Positions 48,279 through 62,701 are shown, counted from the first letter of the stretch. The stretch is DNA of 64,000 nt from Daphnia carinata (GCF_022539665.2 NC_081337.1:10082679-10146678); one strand, 5' to 3'. The notes: generated by a model not told the origin, from the sequence alone. Made by a program: numbers and translations.

Positions 48279-51200
48279 TCTAGCGTGTATAGCGTAAAAT
48301 GGCAGCAACCGTTAAGTCCGGTCGGATCTGCCCCGGACGTTGGCGTCAATCTTGACTCACTCTTTCATCTCCACCTACCCCCATACTGTTTATGTTTTGC
48401 TTTTCGCGGCCGGAAATATTTATTGAACAAAGTACTTTTCTTTTTTATTACCTTCTTCTTCTGACCAATTCACTTCGTGTTGAAATACCATTTGGACGCA
48501 AAGAAAAAAGGGACGCAATTAAATTCGGGACAACCACAAAAAAAAAGCCCAAAAACCTCGAAGTAAAAAAGGGAAAAATAAAAAAACAAACAAAAAACAA
48601 TTGAAAGCGAAAAATGGGTTCTGTGGTATTCCGACGATAAAATGAAAAAAAAATGAAATAAATTGAAATAAAAAAAAGGAAAGAAAAATTGTGTCTGCTT
48701 TCGGCTGTAATCGTTCGCTCTTTTGTTCTGTATATGGCGGGATCGCGTCCCTGACGATGGCGCACGTTTTGGATCCCTGCCGTGAGTTTCGTTGCGTCAA
48801 CTTTAAAAAAAGAAACACCCCCCCCCCCCCAAAAAAAAAAAGAAATCACATTGGAATATAAAGAAAAGACAAGGTTTCACCAGTCAGCGGGTGTTGATTT
48901 TTCTAAACAAGAAATCGCATGTTTTTTTTTTATAAAAGAAAAATACCGTAAACGTAATCGATGTTATCTGGGATCGGAATTAATTGTGTCCTAAAAAAAA
49001 TACTTTGCTTGACATAGATATAAAAAAGAAGTCCTTCCCCTCTTCCCTTTCGCCTTTTTCTTTTCTCCGTTTTTGAACCCTCAGTTCTCACACAGACTGT
49101 ACTTCGAGAATATCATTAACGAAAACACTGGTTTAAAACGAAGACTTCGTCTTGGACAGCGCGACAGACAATCGGCCCTGATATGGAAAAACATCTGTGA
49201 CGACATACAAGATCCAGCTCGCGCTTGATGATGGTGGGCACGGCGTCCAGCACACACAGCCTTGGCCCCGATGCGAACAGAAAAGGATCGAATTCCGGCG
49301 ACTAGCAAACATCAAGTGCTAAGGTGAAATTGCAAAAGCATCAAGACAACGGGAAAATACAGCTAAAATAAAATTTAAAAAAAGCCAAATAAAATATATC
49401 TTTAGATACTTGTTTGTCTTGATTTCGCTTCTGTTTGCTTTTTAGCGACATTCCAAAATTCACCGCGCCCACGAAAGATTAGCTGTAAAGCACTTGTTCA
49501 TTTTTATATGCATTTTCTCGTTTTTTTTGTCGCACGATGCCGCCATAAAAAAAAAACGATAGAAAAAAAGAATAAAGAAAAAACCGGTAGACAGACCGAA
49601 GAATAATTTTCAGTCTGGAAGGAGCGATCTTTGATTGGATCAAGGGCGGAAGATCCGGCTACCATAAAGCAATTGGATACTCCCGGCCTCACCTGATACC
49701 GCCGACACCGACGCGCACACAGTAATAAATGGTTATCCTTTGGATCCATACTAGTTTAGACGACCTACGTATCAAGTTAATAGCGAACAGCGAAAAGCCT
49801 ACGATTGTCTCTGTAAAAGAATAAAAAATAAAAGGTATGGTCTCGTGGAACCTCCAGCTGATGCCCCGAGGAGGACAAGTACGATCAAATTGTTACTTTC
49901 TGCTACGCTGCCATTCGTTTTTCGTTCTTCCTTCATTTCGGGAGAAGGAGAGAAGTCAAACAAACGACGGCACAACTCAGTCCTACGTCACCCCACGTCT
50001 GTGCAGGACGTAACGTCTCCTTAACGTCACTGCAGCGCGCCCAGCGTGCGTCCTCATCATCAAAGAGAATCCAGCGACAGTCACGCACCCTGGGGCACAC
50101 AGATCGATGGATCTTCCTTAAACTCTGCGCCCGACAATCAACGTATTTTTTTTTTCCGGACAGCATGGCCGTTGTAGTTGGACCTAGTTAGCGTACGACA
50201 ATCTCGTTTCCAGTAATTGTACCGTAAATCAAACTTGGGAGATGTAGCCAAGTCAGGAAGCCTTTTTCTTTCTTCTTCGATGTTTGACTTTCAATCGCAG
50301 GAAGACGTTTCCTTACAACCTGTTAAGTTTGTTTTTCTTTTCGAATATTTTTTTACATTGTGCCAGCGCAGCGACATGTAAAAAAATAATCAATTTCTAA
50401 CTATGGTGTTTCCCGTCTTCTTACTTCGCTTCCAATTAAATGGCATGTTTAAAAAGAAGAAAAAAGGGCACAAGTTTCGCAGACGTCATTCGGACTGGAA
50501 ATATGCAACAAAGGATGGGCGCATTCTCAGGCGATGGTGGCAGAAGAAAGAGCAAATGTTCATGTGAAAAGAAGTATTAAAAAAAAAAAAAGGAATACGA
50601 GAAGTAGCAGCAACAACTGACACGACAAAATGTTCTGCTTCCTCCATTCTTTCCTTTTTACAAAGCGCGCTTTTGCCCGCCTACCGGCGAAAAAGATCCG
50701 ATGAAATGAGAAACGCACGGAAGCAAGAAGAGTATGGGGGCAAAAACGGAGACGAAATAAGCGGGGAGTTTTGTTACGAGAAACGACAGAGGTAGATGAG
50801 CGTTATTGTCAAATAAAATGAAAATTAGTGTAGCGTTCCAAACAGGCGTGTAACAAAACAGAACGAGACAAGACGACCACACGTAGCAGATATTACGTTG
50901 TGATCGATGATGACCTTTACACGAAGACCGATGACGCGATCACCATATTTTTTGGATCATATCGGTAAAGAAAAAAAGCGCAATTTTCACGGTTCACGAT
51001 GTTCTTCTTGTTTCGCACGATTCCACTAACGCCAGGGTTTCTGTTTTGCAGTTTTCTTGTTTGTTTATTTTTATGTTTTTGAATTATTATAATAAGTTCC
51101 AAGAAGTTGGCATCGAATTTCCGCTAGGGAGCCACTGAGAGCCACCTAGTGGTAGGTATAGAATGATAGCGGTCCCGCGGCTTACAACGAAAAAAGGTAC

Positions 51201-52221
51201 AACACATTAGATATAATCATCTAAAGCATACTGATGTGTGGGGAAGGGGACATAGAAGAACACGGAGCTGCAGGAACGAAATGCAATCGACACAGTTGGA
51301 ACGTAATAGAGTTTTAAAAAAACCGAGAAATTTGCACTAACGAACACACACACACACACACGTCAACAATAGATGGAAGAGGACCAGTGACCACAAAAAC
51401 AGGGAAGAATTACGGATGGTACGCAAGCATTTCAATGTGTCGCAATGAACATATTGAGACTCTTTCGATTGAAAATCCTTCGTACCTGTCATGGCGAACC
51501 ATTTGTCCTTTAGCGAAAGGTTTTTTTTTATACCTACGAGTCAACTAGAATTCTATTAGCTTTTCTCCACAAGCCAAGCGTAATTTCGAAAAAAAAGGGA
51601 GATGGGTTAATAAATTAAGAAAGTGAGGTCAATCAAAAGGAGTAGAAATGTGTGAGAGCTGTTACTTTGTTGAGCAATGCCCGATTGAACACGCCAATAA
51701 AACCCGGCGCCGCTTCTCTCAAAACGACGCGAGTGAGTCGACAAAACACGAGTCACTAGAAAAGGAAAACAGTAAGAAGCATGCCAGAATACGGAAATCG
51801 ATTATAAGTCATCCTTACATTCACACAGAAGATACAAGAAAAAAAATAACCCACATTAAATAAGGTCTGCGAATCGTCAAACCTTGGAAAAATAATCATA
51901 ATAATTGGGAGTATACTGGGGAAAATCATTGGCCAGTCGTGGCAAATGCCGATAAAAAAAGGGGTTTAAATCAAAATTTAGAGGACACCGTTTTTGTTCA
52001 CCTAAAAATTACCTAAAATTAACCAAAATAGTTGCGTTTAACCAAGCTACCTCAAATAGCGCAAAAGAAGCGAATAAAAAAAAATAATAAACCGGACAAA
52101 AGCACGCACGAAAAAAAAGCGAAATAAAAGCCCGCTTAAAAAAAAAAGAAAATCAGGCTAAAGTAAATTTGCCAGAATAATTGAGGGGAGGGGGAAAGAA
52201 AAAAAAAGCATTATGAAAGAG

Positions 52222-52422
52222 TCAAAAAGTCATTTCGGACCGAGGACCCGGCAATTCGACAGTGTCGTCAAGTTCATCGGCCCACATTAGCGGTTTAAGA
52301 TTGGAGAACGCTTCAATGCTCGTGAGATCAGAGATGAGGGCGGCCATTTGGCCGTCCACGTCTTCTTCGTTGCCTCTGCTGCCATCCAGGAGAGGCAATA
52401 GCGGGCCGTCGGGTCAACTTTG
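52222..52422 (-). other. Open frame continuing in phase after the Homer stop
   Basis: In the Homer frame the stop TGA (52423-52425) is followed by CAA AGT TGA and then an uninterrupted acidic stretch ending at TGA 52222-52224. It includes NEEDVDGQMAALISDLTSIE and MWADELDDTVELPG. It may be 3' UTR that looks coding by chance, an alternative C-terminal exon, or a readthrough extension across two TGA codons. Confidence 0.35.
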
Positions 52423-55400
52423 TCAGGTCTCCAGCGCCGTGTGGATCTCGCGGTGGATGTGTGTCAGCTCGTGGACTTTGTCCAGCAGCTGGGCGTTGAG
52501 AGCCTCCAGGATGCGCCGCTGGGTGTCGTTGGCTGCCGCCATGGCATCGAGTTGGCTCCGTACCAATTCGCCATTGGCTTCCAGTCGGCAGTTTTCCTCC
52601 TCAAGAATCTACCAAACAAGCACGTATCAATCATAAACTGCTGCTTCCACATATTGGACCCTACTCATTTACGCCAACCGCATCGTTCAATCTATCAACA
52701 TTTTCCTCTCTAGGTCTTCGACAGTCTACAGCGGTGAAAGGGAGAGATGATAGCCGAATCAAGCACTCAGCCTTGGCCCAACTAGCAATCCATCCCCAAG
52801 AATAAGGAGAGAGCGAGAAGGGGAACAAAAAATAAGTAGGTGGAGACGTGAACCGGATCCATCATCAGTGTTGGGCCTAATTCGACTGATTGATGCTCTT
52901 TTTTGTTTTTGATTTGATTTCTTTGCCTTGTTTGTCTTTAGTTTCTTTTTTCCTTTTCTTCAGTCCAAAAATTCTCGGTCGGTTACACACAAACACAGAT
53001 AACGAATGCCAGTTGCACAAAACGAAATAAACGACCGAATGTAGCCAAAATAACCTTGGTGTCGTGATAGCTATGCTTACATTGTAGCACTAACTCGTAC
53101 CAGTAAATAAATCAAGCCTCTATAAAACTGTGTGTATCCATCTCTCATTGTCTGGTAGGACGGGTTTGGCCGTCTTGTTGCGTGATAGATTGAGACGCAT
53201 CCGTGACTTTCAAGGCTCGTCTGTCATTGCGACGCGCATAAGCGTCATAACGTAGGCCAAGCGAGAAAAACGGCGAGGGAACGGAAAACCTTTAAAAACC
53301 TTTATCAGGTCTGTCAAACAGGAAGTCAGAAAGCTGGAAAAAAATAAAACCAGAGGAAAAATCAAAGCTGGAATTTATCCAGCTTATTGCAAAGGGCACA
53401 ATCGGGCAAAAAAAAAAAAGGTCCTTCAAAAAAAAAAAAGAAAATTGGAAAAGTAAAAGTCAAACGATGCAGCGGTCAAAATACGATGGCGCAAAATAAG
53501 CGGGAGTATAAAATAAATTATAAAATAAAATCTAAAACAAAAAAATCCTTCCGAAACTTGGGGCCAAAAAGGTGATGAAACCACCGTGACATATTTTCCC
53601 CGTTTCGTCGCAAATGACAGTCTTTGGAAAGCAACCTTAACCCTGCAACACTCTCTACACATTAACAAATTTTCGAGTGGAGTGGCACCCGACGTGTACA
53701 AGCTAGAGTGCTGCTGATAAAGCTGTCATCGATCGTTTATCAAACCCCTTTTTCTTTTTCAGTAGAGGGAAAAATAAGAAGGCCGTGCGCCAGACAAGAA
53801 CGAATAGTAGGCATTTTTATGAGTTTCAGAAAATGAAACTCTTGTCCGCATCGACCCCTGCAACCTAATGGATCCATGTCTTAACGCACGTGATTCCAAA
53901 CAAGAAAATGTAAGACGGAGAAAAAAACGAAGCCGTAAAGTCGGTCAGCTCCCTTGATAGCATACTGTTTTCAATAAAAACTGTGCGAGCACTCTGTGCG
54001 ATTAGCTAGCTGCGCTTGCAAGATGCAGCGCATTCCAAGCCTGACATTTTGCGGGAAACCTGAGTGTCACCTTCTTTTTCAACACCCTCGTTCAATGAAA
54101 AATCAACTGCCTTCGCCATTCGAATGGCAATTGCAGTTTTCGCAAAAGTAAATTGAAAAATGGCCGTACCTTGACTCTGTCGACGCTCAGGCTCATCTCA
54201 CGCATCTCGCTGCTGAGCCGGCGGATTTCGTCGTCCTTGGCACGTAGTTCCGTCTCGAGCGAATCGATCTTAAGTCGCAAGGTGGCCACTTCGCGCTTCA
54301 AATCGCTGCCGCCTTCGCTGCTGATGGGCGGGCCACGACCGGCCTCCAGTTCAACGATCTTGGACTTGACACGCTGATTTTCGTCCTTGTAGGCCTGTAG
54401 CTGTCGTTTCCATTCTTCGACGTTGGCCGTCGATTCTTGGAGAGCACTGGTCAAACGCGCATTGTTATTTTTTAGCGTGGCCAGTTCCACCTCCCATTTT
54501 TTCGCATTGGCTGAGCTGCAAAGTTAAAAATGTTTACAACGGGAAATGCAAAGCAAACGAGATGGCGTGCGTATTTACCTTTGTGCCAGCGCAAGCTTGA
54601 GACGGTCATTTTCATATTTCAGCTGGGCCTCAACCGATCCCAAAGGGAGATGGGCACCCTGCGAAGGTAGAGTCGCGCTGCTGCCCACTGCGCTCAGAGA
54701 TGCAGCAACTCCAACAGCACCTCCGATGTTGTTGTTGGACCCCGGAGAGTTTTTATCGATCTTTTGCTGGTGTTTGGGACTATCAGCTGGAGGCTGGTCG
54801 GGATGAAAACAAGACAGCGGAATAAGGACGTGCGTTTTTTTTTATATATTATTCGTCATCAGAACACGACGAAAAAAAAAAAGAGTAACGGCTCCAGCAG
54901 AAGCGGAAACCCGAAGAATTGAATGACAAGAGAAGGGAAATGAAGAGCAATAAGAAAAATCAGAAATGAGAAAGAACAAATAGAGAAAGAGAAAAATTCA
55001 TTAGTTCTCCCAGTTTTCAAGAGCTTGTGCAGCTCGATCGATCTTTCCGCCATATCTTTGCGAGACACGGAAATAATCCGACTCGTCCTTTATTATGTTT
55101 GCGAACATTGCTACAACGTCCATGGTTGTCGTTTGCTGACCCGTTATACAGTGAAACAAGACAATCAACTTGGAGGCGAATCTAGTTACCTGCAGTCCCG
55201 ATAAGCTCTGAGAACGCTGATGAGTCACGAGGGCCGACTTGAGGAGAGCTGGTGAGACGGCACCGGCCGGCGATGTACTCCCATCCGTCTGATCTACGAG
55301 GAAAATAATAAAAAAAGTTGCAGTTAAAAAAGCCCAAGAGAGTCAGGGCAGAGCATACTTGACGGAGCAATCAAGAGCAGCTTTCGCCATCATCGTTAAT

Positions 55401-58400
55401 GGAAATAAAATAACAGCCCTCCCTGTTCCTTCTGGTGCCTACTACTACGCAGCGTCCAGTGACGGACAATTGGACAGGGTGAAAAGCAATTTACCATGGC
55501 GTTTGCCTCGGCGTTTATGGTGCGGAAGTTACAAGAGAGGAGGAAAGCAAAGACGAATGAATTGTTGACACTCACATTCTTGTTTGACGGCCATAGCGTC
55601 TTTGTCGTCATTGGTGAAGGCGGTTGGAGTGGCTCCACTGCCAAGGCCGACGGCGGCCATGGCCGAACGGCTGTTAACGGGCGAAGCATTTGCGCTGGCA
55701 GAGGTCGAGTTTGTCATGCTAGTAGGCGCTGCTGGCGTCGGAGTTGAACCGTTGGTAGCGCTAGTCGACGTCTTACCTGGCGACGTCCCGCTGATGTTCT
55801 TCGTAGCTTCTTTGACTTCTTGGAATTTCTCTATAAACTGTTTCAAACAAACATGTCAACGTTTTAGCCATCACACTCCACTCTGTTAATTCCATTCTTT
55901 TTTTCTCAAATGAAACAAATAATGCAGTTTTTAATAATCCAAATATGTACGAAGAATTTAAGGGATCTAATCAACTTAGTTGTCGTGAAATCACGGTGAT
56001 GTATGACGGGTTTGTCGTCGCCCTGAATATACGACACATCGATCGATCAATCCCTGAACACGATGCAAGAAAAGTAATCTACCTATTTTGACATTGTCTG
56101 CAAGATGAATGCTGAGCTAGACAGGGACATGGGGAGTGATGCATCAACTCAACGGGCGGGCCATAAACAGTTCAAAGCGCACTTCTACGACATGGTTATA
56201 TACTTCATTCATAGCAAATGCGTTATTTTTCCTAAAATGCGATCACCTCTACGAGATCACCGATTTAACGTGAAGAAATTATTTGCATCTAACCCTGGAC
56301 CTAAAGCTATTTGCTTGAAGGTTTAACGACTAGAATGGACGTCAGGATCACATTGATTTGAAAAAAAAAAAAGGAACGCATGTTTGGGATGAAAACAGCT
56401 GGGGAAAAGCTAGAAGTCGCTCTACTATTTCTTATTTCCTTACATATGCACACCTTTATAAAAAAAAAATTTTTAAAATGCTTCATAGCGAAATGCTTAC
56501 CTTATTGAGTTCGGCTTCTGAAGGGAATCCAAGTCCGTAAACGGTGTTGGCACGAACGTCCGACCACTGGCCAAATTTCTGGGACGTTTTCGTGAACGTC
56601 ATGTTCGGTGTAATGGTGCTATTGATCACTGCCTTTTTAACGCACGAAAGAAAGAGAAAAAAAAATTAGGTGAAATTCGTTAGTCGATTATGACGGCTGA
56701 TACAATTTCGAAATGGCTGGTGCAACAAAAATGAAAATAGCGGCCCGTCTGCATTCCGTTCCCAGTCGAGATCAAGACATTTAATGAGTGGACGATCGAC
56801 CCGTGAACCTTTCAGTGTTCATTAACCTCTGAAACTATGTCCAGCACCAACGAGTGGTCCAAGCTGAGAAAGGCAGAATCGTCTAGCATGACAGAAACGA
56901 GGTAAACTCTCTATCGATACAAAGCCCAAGACAACACAAACGGATCGAAAAGTCGTGTCGGAAAAGAATGTGAAACAAGGGAACGCACTTCATCGTATGC
57001 CGACGGCGCCAACTTGTTGACTTCTAACAACTTGGCTTCCGACCGCCGTCGTGCTACCATCAATAGTTTAGGTAGCAATCTTTAAGGCACCATTTCCTTT
57101 TTTTTTTTTTTAACTAGGGCTAATAAAACAAAAGAAAAACTACAAAAATATTAAACTTACTTTGGTGCCTTCAACGCTGATGATTCTGTAGAGGGATCTT
57201 GTCGAGTCGTAGAAGAAAGAGACATTGATAGCGGAAGAAGATGCTGGGATCCATGAACGTTTCGTTTTTGGGTCGATGTGGAACACGTGGGCCTTGCACG
57301 TGAAGATTGGCTGTTCCCTGAAATCAAATAAGCAAAAGAAAACAGAAATGAACATTAAGAACGATCATTTTGCGATCATTTTTTCTCGCTTTTTTTTGGG
57401 TACACGAAAGTCTTCAGTCTATGGCTAACGCGATCAATAGAGAAGCTGAAGCAAATAAGATTATATCGATTTCTTCTACAAAAGAACATTTTAGTAAAAG
57501 AGTGTGAAGGAAAGATGCGGGCAGATGCGCTGCTCCTTTCTATGTCTCTATCCTCTCCTTCCCAATCTAACCGCCGTGCCCATACGGGCACGTTCTGCCC
57601 ATTCCAGTCCGACAAAATCCCAAGATGGACGGGGTCGTTCGGTCGCTATTCGGCGACCCATATACAGCAGGCCGCAAATAACTTGGTATCACGAAGAGAC
57701 CTTCAAGCACCAGTGGGTGGAAGAAACGTGGTAGGGGGAGTGCGATGGATCGATACATCATTTCTCCATTGGATTACAATTTGGCTGGCGGCCTCTTCTT
57801 CCACGTCCAGATAGATAAAATTAACGAGTCCTATGGAGCTTGGTGGCAAAAAGAGATTCATTTATTGTTCACGCTAGAATGAATACAACAGCCTTCATAA
57901 TGGATAGCTGGCAAAAGCTCAAATAAATAACTAGATCTAAAAATTAATAAATAAGCAAGTACGAGTTGGGATTCGGGCTCAACATTCCTGGCTAACCCTT
58001 GTGTAGGACTCTAGGGCGCAACCATCACAGACGATGAAAGAAAGATGACAGGCTTCCCTAGCATAACCTACCAATATTCTACTTGTTAGAGGTCCGCCTA
58101 AACAGCGGAACCCGTAAAACCCCTTATAATGTGTCCTGCTGAAAAATTTAGAGCGTCGCGATGTCTTCCGCCCGGGTACCGGATTTAATTGCTGGGAAAT
58201 TTTTGGGCAAGGTTCCAACAAGCGTGAAAAGTTAATGAATACATATACAGAAAAAAAAACATGAAAAGAGTCTCCCGCAATGGTATAAAAGCTTTACATT
58301 GACAACGTCAATTTATGGAGTGGATCAATGCGATACACTTACAACAGCCATTAACGCACAGCTATTTCAAGCTCATTATGCATCAGTAAACTATGCACCA

Positions 58401-60857
58401 ATAAAAAACGCGTTGCACATAATTCAAAGCAAAATGTGAATAACCCACCAGATTGCAGTTTACGGCAAAAGGATTCACAGTCGTGTTCTGAAGACAACAA
58501 CTCGATAATATTTGGCGATTTGATCATGGCGTACGAGCGGAGCCCTAATCAGTTGAACCCTTTCTACATCGCACTGCTTCCCCAGCTCTGTTCTCTGGGT
58601 AAACAGTTCTGACAGAGTAAAGAGCCAAGCAGCGACTAAGCAACGAATCAATACCACTCGTCCTGAAAGAGAAGCACGAGAAACCAACAAAACTATCGCA
58701 ATGGTTTTTATCCCACCCTTCCCAAAAAGAAAGTCTACTTATGCGTGCGTAATGCTTAGAATGAAAGAGGTTTAGTATACATATTGTATGTATAATAACT
58801 ATATATCCACCGGAAATGAAATCCTGCAAAAGCAATATGACATACGTACATTATAACAAAGTGGCAATGAATTTCTAAAGGCTTCCAAAATAAAAAAAAC
58901 CTCTCGTCTCTGACACTGCCAGAATAATAGAAGAGAATTCATGCGGCATGCGAACAGCAGCATCGTCAAACTCATTCCTGTTTACTCACGAAGTAAATAA
59001 TATGGGAAAAGAACAAACAAAACTTGTATGATTTAACCTTAAAAAAAAAAGAGTTATTCCAGCATGGGGATGCCTACTACGACAGGATCAACGAATACAA
59101 TATAAATCGGATCGGGAGCTAATACGATTCCTTGTTTCTCACCAGTCTTCTCTCCTCCCCTCTCCTCCCCCCCCCCTTTTTTTACCGATATTCCTCGCAG
59201 ATTCAAGGGGACGTCGAGGGCAAATATAGACGTCAATCTGGCTTTCGATCCTATATTTTCCGGCTTAGTTTTGACCGTTGTCCAATGCAGTACGACAGTA
59301 CGTTGCCAGACAAAAGTAGCAGCTGTAAGCCATTGTTCCAGCAAGAGTATCTCGATGTGTTATCGAAACCCTACGAAGGCGATTGTTAGCTAGGCTATTG
59401 GGTGCGAGATTCACCGATACCAGATGAAGTCTAACAGGATTGAGTTCTGATCACAATCGACTAGATAGGATCAAAAGAAGCCGAGTTCCAGTTGAACGAT
59501 CAAGACACCATTGCCCACCCATTCATGTAATGGGTTTATAGTTCAAGGGACGCAATCGGGAAAGAAAAAGACAGGGTGGAAATTCACCGGTCTGCTCTTT
59601 ATTTGGATTGGATTCTAAACCTGTGCTATCCGTGACCTTAGCTGTTCATAGCACCGGTGGTGTAAATATAGATTGTAGTGTTGAACATCAATAACCTAAT
59701 GTGCAATAATGTCATTAATCGGCAGACCCTTGCGAGCAAGCGAGACTAAAAGAAAATACAAGAACGTCATCTTGATGAACGAATCCCAATTATGGCTGGC
59801 GCTCATTAGGTAATATAATTTTTTTTTTAACTAAAGGGTAAACAGTGATTCCGAAAGACCGCGCTTGCAGACGATTCGATCGAATGAGATTTGAAGACTT
59901 AGCAATCACGTCTTGTTGGTTTCTAGAGATTCCATACTCAGGATTTGAGACGTCATGCTTTCATCTCTCATCTCTCCTTCAGCCTGTCATAAACGGTACG
60001 TCCCTCTCTGCGACAGCCAAACCGGAGACATTACATTTCCGAGAATTGCACAGCAGCCACACAGGCGCACGAGCACGATCCTCTTCTCCAGTCCAATAAT
60101 CTATCTCTACGCTAAAAATGTTTCAAGCAGAAAAGGAAAACCCGACGCAACGAAATTGTACAACAATACATTTCAATCGGTGCAACTAGCCGACAAAAAT
60201 TTGACCGAATCATGCTTTTACGAGATTTTCATGGGAAATCAGACGATTATTGTTTGAACGATCAATGCATAAGAATCAGTCCATAAGAGCTTCAGAATAG
60301 CAATCGTCAAATCAACAGATACAGTCGATATGACATGCACAATCGCGTGTGTTTAATAGTGATGGAGTATACCACTACCAAATGGGATGTCAAGTAATAA
60401 AAGGAAAAAGAAATAAAAAATTAAAAGTTTCGTGGTCGATATGACAATCAAGTCTCTGCCACTCTGGCACGCACGCGGAGACAAGTTAGCACAGGCACGT
60501 TTACAAGGGATTGTTTTGTTGGTCACAAACAAAATTAGATCAGGCCAATGTTTTTACTAATAAAGGTGCTGGCACTGCAGTGCCATTAATCTCTCTCTGA
60601 TGAGTCTGTTTCCATTCGTTTCTCACCCAGAATGAAATAATCCACCCCCCTCCCTTCTACCTAGCTCTTTAGAGTAAAAGTGGGGCTTCTTGGACGGGTT
60701 TACCTAGTGTGTTTGAAGATAAGACAGAAAGGAAGCCTCGAAAACAAGTATGAAACGAAATGAAACTCGGCACGCAATATTCAAGATTATGTCAAAACAA
60801 ATACCTAGTAGAATCCGCTAGGTACGGATGAGCAAAGAGCACATAAGGAATAGTATT

Positions 60858-60901
<44 letters not shown>

Positions 60902-61611
60902 AAACTGAATTGTAGGCATATGGCTATGGACAAAGGTAGACAAATGACAGCCAGCATTGATCTGCCACAACTGGGGCAACCAGAATCCTCTAATATTGCT
61001 TTTTTTATGCTTATGATACCAAACCTGTTTAAATGAGGTTAAACTAAAACAGTATTTGATCCAAAACAAACAAACAAAAAATGCTTTACATGTCACAAAA
61101 ATGAACTTCCTAACCTGATAATGTCAAGAAACTTATATCCTGGGTGTTTGTGTTGATTTGACTCAAGCAACCATTGAACAAACTATCGGGAAAAATGCTT
61201 GTGTATGAGCTAGATGCCCAACAATATGTTTAACTGTAAATACTACAATGAAATGTGATCCTACGAAGTTGGCTAAGATACCCTTTAATAATATACAGGC
61301 AGATTTAATCCAAGCCAGTAATAGAAATTTGGTCTTTAACAGCGGGCCCTGAATGTTTCTATGACTCCAATGCAGTGAAGTATAAGCTTGACAGAATTCA
61401 GACAAGCTTTTAAAATGAGCATCAAAATCATTTTCAGAAAATTTTACAGATTGACGATGGCTAGGTATGACTTTAATTCTATAAACCAGAATAAAGTTTG
61501 AATTCAAGATTCCCTAGTTCCCAGCATCCAGCAGTTGCAATACATGTAAACCATATCCCTATTTCATTTGGTCAAAGTTTTTTTAAAGCAAAAATTTCAC
61601 ACTTACCCCAT
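52423..61611 (-). CDS. homer: Homer scaffold protein (EVH1 plus coiled coil)
   Basis: Postsynaptic and calcium-signalling scaffold that binds PPxxF motifs of mGluR, IP3R and Shank partners. Eight coding exons, all in phase: 61607-61611, 57161-57317, 56501-56632, 55576-55837, 55190-55293, 54579-54793, 54170-54515 and 52423-52608, giving 468 residues. The first exon contributes only ATGGG before a GTAAGT donor, so the protein begins MGEQPIF as in other Homers. EVH1 (1-~112): [72 protein letters not shown] Ser/Thr/Ala-rich linker runs over ~113-285. The C-terminal coiled coil starts with [20 protein letters not shown] and ends in a leucine-rich heptad segment ([18 protein letters not shown]). 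Intron 1 is 4.3 kb. Confidence 0.95.
57318..61606 (-). other. Homer intron 1 (4.3 kb)
   Basis: Non-coding. It contains a poly(A) tract and a 16-bp palindrome (TGGCACTG/CAGTGCCA at 60570-60585). An 80-codon open frame at 57979-58221 (-) is not recognisable and has no neighbours to splice with. Other open frames are short or low-complexity. Confidence 0.55.
60862..60897 (+). repeat. Poly(A) tract of 36
   Basis: The longest homopolymer in the window. It could mark the 3' end of a retroposed copy on the plus strand, but no body or target-site duplication was recognised. Confidence 0.9.
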
Positions 61612-61926
61612 TTCGATTGCTGGATGAGGAACACTAAAAACTAACAAGATTCAAAGATTTTGTTTGCACTTTAATACTCTTGTGTAGCACGCCATGACAC
61701 CGGAAGAGCTTCTGTCAAATGGAACTGAAATCTACACGTTGGGTTCGTAACTCCATCTGCGTTGCGAAGGCTGCTTGGAGTTGGAATAAGTTTGCGCAAG
61801 GAAAGAAATGACTGGTACGAACGCGCATGATTATATATTTTTTTCTGTTTTTATACAGAATGAAGGCATGAACATTATATATAACAATTGATGAGGTAAA
61901 CAAAGTATAATAACTTCACAATTAAT

Positions 61927-62701
61927 TTAGGAAAAAAATTTGTAATAGACTAAACCTGCCAAAATGCATATTTCTAACAAAATGATGCCAATTAAAACTA
62001 GCTTATTAGTCAAAGCAACACGGGACATTGATCTAAGAATCCTTCTACTTCTTCCCAACTCTGCATCTGTATCAGTCAATCTATCTCTAGTGCGAACAAG
62101 GACTTCTCTTTGTTGACTTAGTTCTTGAACGACACCAGTACCAATTTCTTCACTTTCTAAAGCAACTTGTGTAGTTCTTTGTATGCTCTGTGATGTTCTT
62201 TCCAAGATCGCAGTACCCTGACGAACAGTTGTTTGAAGGGCATTATCAATACCTCTATTCTGGTTATGACCAACAGAATGATTTTCAAACATTGCTCCTC
62301 TTGTCGATGCCAGAGACATTTCTGCTTGTTTGGAAGATTTGATCAACAAGGCAAGTTTGGAAGCAGTGTCTTGATGTTTCCGAACCCTAGTTTTGTTAAT
62401 AAACCATTCCAGTTACGTAGGAGTTAATGCAAAACAAGTGCATCTGACACTTCATCTTTTCTATTATACATTCTCACCTGCCCATCATTTCCATCCTGAA
62501 AGACCCTGGTGCTGCCCTAGCTTCAGCCTCCATTTCGAATATTGCTTGACGTGCCTCGTCTATACCTCTTTCAACGTCGGCAATAATTTGCTTTTTTTCT
62601 TCTCCAAAGCATTGTTCCAGACGACCTGTACATTTCCTCTGTAGAACTTCAAATAAACTTTGTACGTCTTCGTCCAACGTCTCGAATTTTTCAGAACTCA
62701 T
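61927..62701 (-). CDS. VTI1B: Vti1-type Q-SNARE (Vti1b-like)
   Basis: Membrane-fusion SNARE of the trans-Golgi, endosome and lysosome route. Two coding exons, 62478-62701 and 61927-62386, joining in phase 2 to give 227 residues. An N-terminal helical (Habc) region occupies ~1-90 (GEEKKQIIADVERGIDEARQ, then MEAEARAAPGSFR, matching the family APxSFR motif). The SNARE helix covers ~135-195 (TQVALESEEIGTGVVQEL, REVLVRTRDRL), followed by the conserved SRRILRSMSR. A single C-terminal anchor, LVLIGIILLEICILAGLVYY, ends KFFS. The ILRSMSR-x-NKLxL and LVYYKFF blocks favour Vti1b over Vti1a. Homer begins 316 bp downstream on the same strand. Confidence 0.95.

Noticed and set aside
49933-50166. 77-codon Cys-containing open frame on the minus strand
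   Set aside because: It looks protein-like but has no recognisable motif, no flanking exon and no promoter or poly(A) signal.
57979-58221. 80-codon open frame inside Homer intron 1, possibly from a retroelement
   Set aside because: No reverse transcriptase, integrase or terminal repeat motif could be found around it.
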